Both the position numbers and the translations under genes were made by a program. From NCBI RefSeq assembly GCF_027627475.1, contig NZ_CP115484.1:681501-745500 (forward strand): a stretch of 64,000 nucleotides of DNA, read 5' to 3'. This stretch comes from Paenibacillus sp. SYP-B4298. Lineage in GTDB: Bacteria > Bacillota > Bacilli > Paenibacillales > Paenibacillaceae. The notes beneath the pieces were generated by a model. The model ran no database searches. It saw only the letters and a list, made by a program, of their open reading frames with translations, and was not told the origin of the DNA. This document shows positions 60,040 through 64,000 of this stretch, piece by piece. Numbering within the stretch: the stretch's first letter is position 1; each line of letters opens with the position of its first letter.

Positions 60040-61230
60040 ATGAGAACCTATTCGCTGATCGTTGCAGCCAGGGAGCAGGAGTATGTTCGCCGGCTGGCCG
60101 AATATATGCGGGATTCGCCGGCTGCATCCGGCTGGCAGGTGACGGCCTGCACGAAGCCGCAGTCGCTGCGGCAATATATCAAGAGCGGCTATCCGGCTGA
60201 TCTGCTGCTGATTCAGCCCGAATTTCAGGCGGAGATTGATGATGTAACGGGGAGGGATATGCCGATTGTGCTGCTCGTTCCCTACACGATGGACGCAGGT
60301 CTCCCTTGCATCGTGCAGTACCAGGCGCTGCCCAAGCTTGTGCAGCAGTTGAACCGGCAGATCGGCCGTATAGGCAGGGAGATGGAGCGGCGCGGTGGAG
60401 ACGATGCGCTTGTGCTCTCGATCTTTTCCACGATGGGGGGGATGGGCAAGACCACCTTGGCGGTCAATCTGGCGAAGGAGGCGGCGGAGCAAGGCAAGCG
60501 GGTGTTCTACTTCAATCTGGAGCCTTATAATGCCTCGTCGCTCTATCTGCAAGAGCAGCAGGGCGATAGCGAGGAGAATCTATCGCGTCTGCTCTATGTG
60601 CTGCAAGCTCAGCCTCAGCAGGCGAGCCGACAGCTTGCGTCCAGCATTAGACATGATGTGGCGCTGGGGATCGATTATTTCGCGCCTGCTGCAAGCCCGG
60701 AGGAGCGGCTGAAGCTGTCGCCCAGACTGGCGTTAGCTGTGCTGTCGGAGCTGGTGTCGTCCGGTCGGTATGAGTTGATTATTCTGGACCTCGATTCCCG
60801 CTTGGATGAGGTTGCGTCCGAGCTGATGGGGGCTAGCCATCTGCCGCTGTGGCTCACTGGCGGCGATGCGACAAGCCGGGCCAAGCTGGAGCTGATGCTG
60901 CAGCATGGGAGGTCGCGCTGGGGAGGCGCCTTTGCTGCAATCGAGCACAAGCTGAGGACGCTGCAGGTGTACAGCCTCCAGCCTGGTCGCAAGGCGCATC
61001 TGCTGCCGGGAGCTGCTCAGCACGCGGAGGGGACAGCGGAGACGGAGATTTCCTTGCCTTATATATCGGAATGGCGGAACCATCATGACCCGCTGCAGCT
61101 TCTGCAATCGCCGTTATATCGTGGGACGGTGCAACGCATCATCAGACATTGGCTATGGCCGGAAGGAGGGAGGGCGGATGCTGGAGAGAGCGGCGCATTC
61201 GTTGCGAGAGCGCGTCAGGCAGCAGATTGA
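60040..61230 (+). CDS. CpaE-like (MinD/ParA-type) Tad pilus ATPase
   Basis: A 396-residue protein behind GGGAGG. Residues 1-110 resemble a degenerate receiver domain (MRTYSLIVAAREQEYVRRLA; GRDMPIVLLVPYTMDAGLPC). Residues about 125-390 form a MinD-like P-loop ATPase with FSTMGGMGKTTLAVNLAKEA; the usual first Lys of the deviant Walker A (KGGxGKT) is Met here. Later YELIILDLDSRLDEVASELM matches the Walker B region. In other bacteria CpaE locates the pilus machine. Overlaps cpaF by 53 bases. Confidence 0.82.
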   Translation: MRTYSLIVAAREQEYVRRLAEYMRDSPAASGWQVTACTKPQSLRQYIKSGYPADLLLIQPEFQAEIDDVTGRDMPIVLLVPYTMDAGLPCIVQYQALPKLVQQLNRQIGRIGREMERRGGDDALVLSIFSTMGGMGKTTLAVNLAKEAAEQGKRVFYFNLEPYNASSLYLQEQQGDSEENLSRLLYVLQAQPQQASRQLASSIRHDVALGIDYFAPAASPEERLKLSPRLALAVLSELVSSGRYELIILDLDSRLDEVASELMGASHLPLWLTGGDATSRAKLELMLQHGRSRWGGAFAAIEHKLRTLQVYSLQPGRKAHLLPGAAQHAEGTAETEISLPYISEWRNHHDPLQLLQSPLYRGTVQRIIRHWLWPEGGRADAGESGAFVARARQAAD

Positions 61231-62422
61231 TCTTGGCGGCTCGGTCTCGGATCAGAGCCTGATGAGCATCATTGAGCGCACGGTATTCGACTGGTGCAAG
61301 GAACAGGCGCAGCCGCTCACCTCCAGTGAACAGGTGGCGCTCGTGCGCAGGCTGTTTCATTCCTTCCGCGGGATGGATGTGCTGCAGCCGCTGATGGATG
61401 ACCCGACGGTGACGGAGATTATGATTAACGCACATGATGAAATCTTCATCGAGCAGCACGGGCGGATGAGCCGCTGTCCCGTTTCCTTTGAGAGCCGTCA
61501 GCGGCTGGAGGATATTATTCAGACGATCGTGGCGGGAGTGAATCGCGTCGTGAACGAATCCACCCCGATTGTCGATGCGCGCTTGCCCGACGGCTCCAGG
61601 GTGCATGTCGTGCTCCCGCCGATCGCGCTGAAGGGGCCGACGCTCACGATCCGCAAGTTCCCGGCGAAGCCGCTGCTGATGGCGGATCTGATCGCAGTAG
61701 GCGCTCTGAACGAGCGAACGGCATCGATGCTGGAGAGGCTGGTGGCTGCCAAGTACAACCTGTTCATTAGCGGAGGCACCGGCTCTGGCAAGACGACCTT
61801 TCTTAACGCATTGTCACAGGCGATTCCGCCGGATGAGAGGTTGATTACGATCGAGGATTCCGCGGAGCTGCAGATTACACGGATCGCCAATCTGGTATCG
61901 CTGGAGACGCGCAACGCGAATACCGAGGGGCGGGGAGAAATCCCCATTCGCGAGCTGATCCGTGCTTCGCTGCGGATGCGGCCAAGCCGCATCATTGTCG
62001 GCGAGGTGCGCGGCGGAGAGGCGCTCGATATGCTACAGGCGATGAATACCGGACATGAGGGCAGCTTGTCCACTGGCCATGCCAATGGAGCAAGAGACAT
62101 GATCAGCCGTCTGGAGACGATGGTGCTCGCTGCGGCGGAGCTGCCCTTGCCGGTGATCCGACAGCAGATCGCTTCTGCGCTGGATATTATCGTGCATCTG
62201 TCGCGCTTGCGGGACGGCAGCCGCAAGGTAGTCGAGATTAGCGAGGTATTGGATGTCCGGGAGGGTGAAGTGCAGTTGTCTCCGCTCTATCGCTTCGAGG
62301 AGGAAGGAGAGCAGCAGGGGAAAGTGACAGGCGGGCTGGTCTGGACAGGCAACCGACTGCAGCAGAATGACAAGCTGGCTGCTGCCGGTATGGATGTGGA
62401 CAAGGAGGAGTGGGCGTCTTGA
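61178..62422 (+). CDS. cpaF: CpaF/TadA-type secretion ATPase
   Basis: A 414-residue hexameric ATPase that powers Flp pilus assembly. The ATG at 61178 is eight bases after AAGGAGG. Residues 1-140 are the N-terminal domain (MDDPTVTEIMINAHDEIFIE). The core carries Walker A FISGGTGSGKTTFLNALSQA, the Asp box LITIEDSAELQI, Walker B RPSRIIVGEVRGGEALDMLQ and the His box HEGSLSTGHANGARDM. The stop codon overlaps the tadB start (TTGA). Confidence 0.94.
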   Translation: MLERAAHSLRERVRQQIDLGGSVSDQSLMSIIERTVFDWCKEQAQPLTSSEQVALVRRLFHSFRGMDVLQPLMDDPTVTEIMINAHDEIFIEQHGRMSRCPVSFESRQRLEDIIQTIVAGVNRVVNESTPIVDARLPDGSRVHVVLPPIALKGPTLTIRKFPAKPLLMADLIAVGALNERTASMLERLVAAKYNLFISGGTGSGKTTFLNALSQAIPPDERLITIEDSAELQITRIANLVSLETRNANTEGRGEIPIRELIRASLRMRPSRIIVGEVRGGEALDMLQAMNTGHEGSLSTGHANGARDMISRLETMVLAAAELPLPVIRQQIASALDIIVHLSRLRDGSRKVVEISEVLDVREGEVQLSPLYRFEEEGEQQGKVTGGLVWTGNRLQQNDKLAAAGMDVDKEEWAS

Positions 62423-63222
62423 AGCTTTCCTTTAATGTCAGCAATGGAAAGAGTGTAGCTCATAAGAATGATAGTGGCAGGCTGCCCATCTATACGGAGC
62501 TGGAGCTGACGGTGAGCCAACGAATTGCTGCCATATGCGCCGGGTCAGCGCTATGCTTCGCTGCGGGGTATATCTTCTACCATTCCATATGGATTGCGGC
62601 GCTGATCGGAGCCGCCGGCCTGCGCATGCCGCGGCTGTATCGCCATTATCTGCTGCAGCGTAGACGGAATCAGCTCAAGCAGCAGTTCAAGGAGGCGCTT
62701 GTATCGCTGTCCTCTTCCCTTGCGGCTGGGCGCTCCGTGGAGAATGCAGTGCTGGCTGTCCCAGCAGATCTCAAGTTTATCTACGCCGATATGGACAGCG
62801 ATATGCTCAGAGAGCTGGACATTCTTCGTCTCCGGCTCGAGAATGGGGAGCCGCTGGAGCTTGGCCTTCAGGATTTTGCCGATCGAGCCATGGTGGAGGA
62901 GATTACACAATTCGTGGATGTATTCTGCATTGGCAAGCGCTCCGGCGGCGACCTGATCGAGATTATCCGTCAAACCTCGCAGATGCTTGGCGAGAAGCTG
63001 GAGATACAGCAGGAGCTTGCGGTGATGATCGCGCGCAAGAAGTTCGAGAGCCGAATCATGATTGCAGTCCCCTTCGTGTTTCTGGCGCTGCTCGGACTGG
63101 CCTCCCCCGATTACATGGAGCCATTGTATCAAGGCAGCGGCTACGTGCTGCTGACGGTATCGCTGGCTGTATTGCTGGGTTGCTATTGGTGGATCTTCAA
63201 GCTCACTGACATCAAAATATAG
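62419..63222 (+). CDS. TadB-like pilus platform protein
   Basis: A 267-residue type II secretion F-domain protein. The TTG at 62419 is ten bases after AAGGAGG and overlaps the cpaF stop; the GTG at 62410 touches the ribosome site. Membrane helices lie at about residues 40-75, 212-235 and 240-260, around the F domain (FKEALVSLSSSLAAGRSVEN; RSGGDLIEIIRQTSQMLGEK). It sits in the membrane and anchors the CpaF motor. Confidence 0.88.
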   Translation: MKLSFNVSNGKSVAHKNDSGRLPIYTELELTVSQRIAAICAGSALCFAAGYIFYHSIWIAALIGAAGLRMPRLYRHYLLQRRRNQLKQQFKEALVSLSSSLAAGRSVENAVLAVPADLKFIYADMDSDMLRELDILRLRLENGEPLELGLQDFADRAMVEEITQFVDVFCIGKRSGGDLIEIIRQTSQMLGEKLEIQQELAVMIARKKFESRIMIAVPFVFLALLGLASPDYMEPLYQGSGYVLLTVSLAVLLGCYWWIFKLTDIKI

Positions 63223-63234
63223 GAGGAATCGATA

Positions 63235-64000
63235 ATGGCTGCCATTGTGGCTGTGCTGCTCCTGTCGCTATGGGTGGCGGAGCTATGTTATTCAGCGGTG
63301 CGCCGCGCGTCTCCTTCGGCCAGGCTGCCTCCGCTCTCCGGTGCAAGTCAGGAGCAATGGCTGAACTGGCTTTCCCTGCCGATGCTTCGGCTATTGGACC
63401 GTGGGCAGCTATGGAGTCGGGCACAGGTAATATTCAACCCGCTACACGCCAGACTAGTGGTGCTGCGCGGCCCGAATCATACCGTTCAGGCGACGAAGCA
63501 GTATGCGGCTGGGGCGCTCGCGGTGAGCTATGCGGCGGCACTGGGGAGCGCGGCGGTGTCCTGGGCAGCAGCGGAGCCGGGGGTGTTCTATATTGGGGCG
63601 CTGTGCGCTGTGATCTGGCCGATCGCCCGGTATAAGGAATTGGATAAGCAGGTGCGGCGCAGGCGGGATGATATTCTGCTGGCGCTGCCGGAGGTGCTGA
63701 GCAAGCTGACGCTGCTGATCGGGGCCGGAGAGACATTGGGCAGAGCGCTGTACCGCTGCTGGGATCGCGAGCTGGAGCAGCAGCACCACCCGCTGTATGG
63801 GGAGCTTGGGCGCATGTGCAACGAACTGGATAACGGGGTTGCCTTTCATATGGCGCTTGAGTCGTTCAGCAGACGCTGCGCGGTTCAGGAGGTGGCGATG
63901 TTCACAACCTCGCTGCTGCTGAATTACAGGCGCGGCGGAGACCGATTTCGTCTGTCGCTGCAGCAGCTGGCCTATGCGTTATGGGACAAGCGCAAGACGG
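63235..64000 (+). CDS. TadC-like pilus platform protein, cut by the window end
   Basis: Open from the ATG at 63235 (behind AGGAGGAA) to the right edge, about 255 residues. It begins MAAIVAVLLLSLWVAELCYS with a membrane helix, has a second pair of helices near residues 85-125, and then the F domain (RRRDDILLALPEVLSKLTLL, IGAGETLGRALYRCW; GVAFHMALESFSRRCAVQEV). It is the second platform protein of the Tad system. The rest of the operon, including the pilin, should follow outside the window. Confidence 0.85.
   Translation, partial: MAAIVAVLLLSLWVAELCYSAVRRASPSARLPPLSGASQEQWLNWLSLPMLRLLDRGQLWSRAQVIFNPLHARLVVLRGPNHTVQATKQYAAGALAVSYAAALGSAAVSWAAAEPGVFYIGALCAVIWPIARYKELDKQVRRRRDDILLALPEVLSKLTLLIGAGETLGRALYRCWDRELEQQHHPLYGELGRMCNELDNGVAFHMALESFSRRCAVQEVAMFTTSLLLNYRRGGDRFRLSLQQLAYALWDKRKT

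Overview
The window looks like chromosomal DNA of a spore-forming member of the Bacillota, most probably Paenibacillus or a close relative. The support is a spore protein (sspI), a YlbJ-type sporulation membrane protein, the lipA-yutD and ccpN-yqfL gene pairs, a BceRSAB-type peptide-sensing module, strong AAGGAGG ribosome binding sites, frequent TTG/GTG starts, and fairly GC-rich coding DNA. This is inference from gene content; no rRNA or other species marker is present.

Layout. 0-6.4 kb: the end of a purine permease, a copper-amine-oxidase-N-domain protein, a lone phnM, sspI, a K+ channel RCK subunit, an rRNA methyltransferase and a TerD-VWA protein. 6.4-15.6 kb: a class I cyclic-di-GMP (GEMM) riboswitch with a clear terminator/antiterminator, directly in front of a single 2294-residue two-module NRPS that ends in a reductase domain; then a small STAS-like protein and a methyl-accepting chemotaxis protein. 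15.6-24.2 kb: M23 peptidase, lipA, yutD with a very long disordered tail, a preQ1 riboswitch and queCDEF, nadK, ylbJ. 24.4-28 kb: a 30-residue membrane peptide, a small hypothetical protein, two MITE-like repeats and an SLH-carboxylesterase.

28.1-45.8 kb is an accessory region with patchy, often AT-rich composition. It holds a MerR regulator with an MmpS-like lipoprotein and a GAP-family membrane protein; a dead IS256-family element; a 159-bp partial copy of a gene that lies 11 kb further on; an MFS/GntR pair; a Fur-controlled siderophore uptake cluster (AraC regulator, two FecCD permeases, one lipoprotein receptor and a second receptor paralogue without a signal peptide, but no ATPase); remnants of a transposon (tnpV, XRE regulator, recombinase piece) with three consecutive hairpins; a BtrH-like protein; and a second siderophore receptor with a Btr-like AraC sensor.

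45.8-59.7 kb returns to ordinary genes: BceRS-BceAB with a palindromic operator, a GH42 beta-galactosidase, a truncated hemoglobin, a DUF2225 protein, yycC, an M3 oligopeptidase, ccpN with the PPDK regulator, glpX and ndk. 59.9-64 kb starts a Tad/Flp pilus operon (cpaE, cpaF, tadB, tadC, cut by the window end) behind a promoter and a leader terminator.

The most interesting unit is the c-di-GMP riboswitch plus NRPS. The two adenylation domains read by eye as Leu-like and Pro-like, and the terminal reductase predicts release of a dipeptide aldehyde (Leu-prolinal or a cyclised imine). The switch geometry predicts that high c-di-GMP turns synthesis off. Two neighbouring chemotaxis-type genes suggest, but do not prove, a link to the motile/sessile decision.
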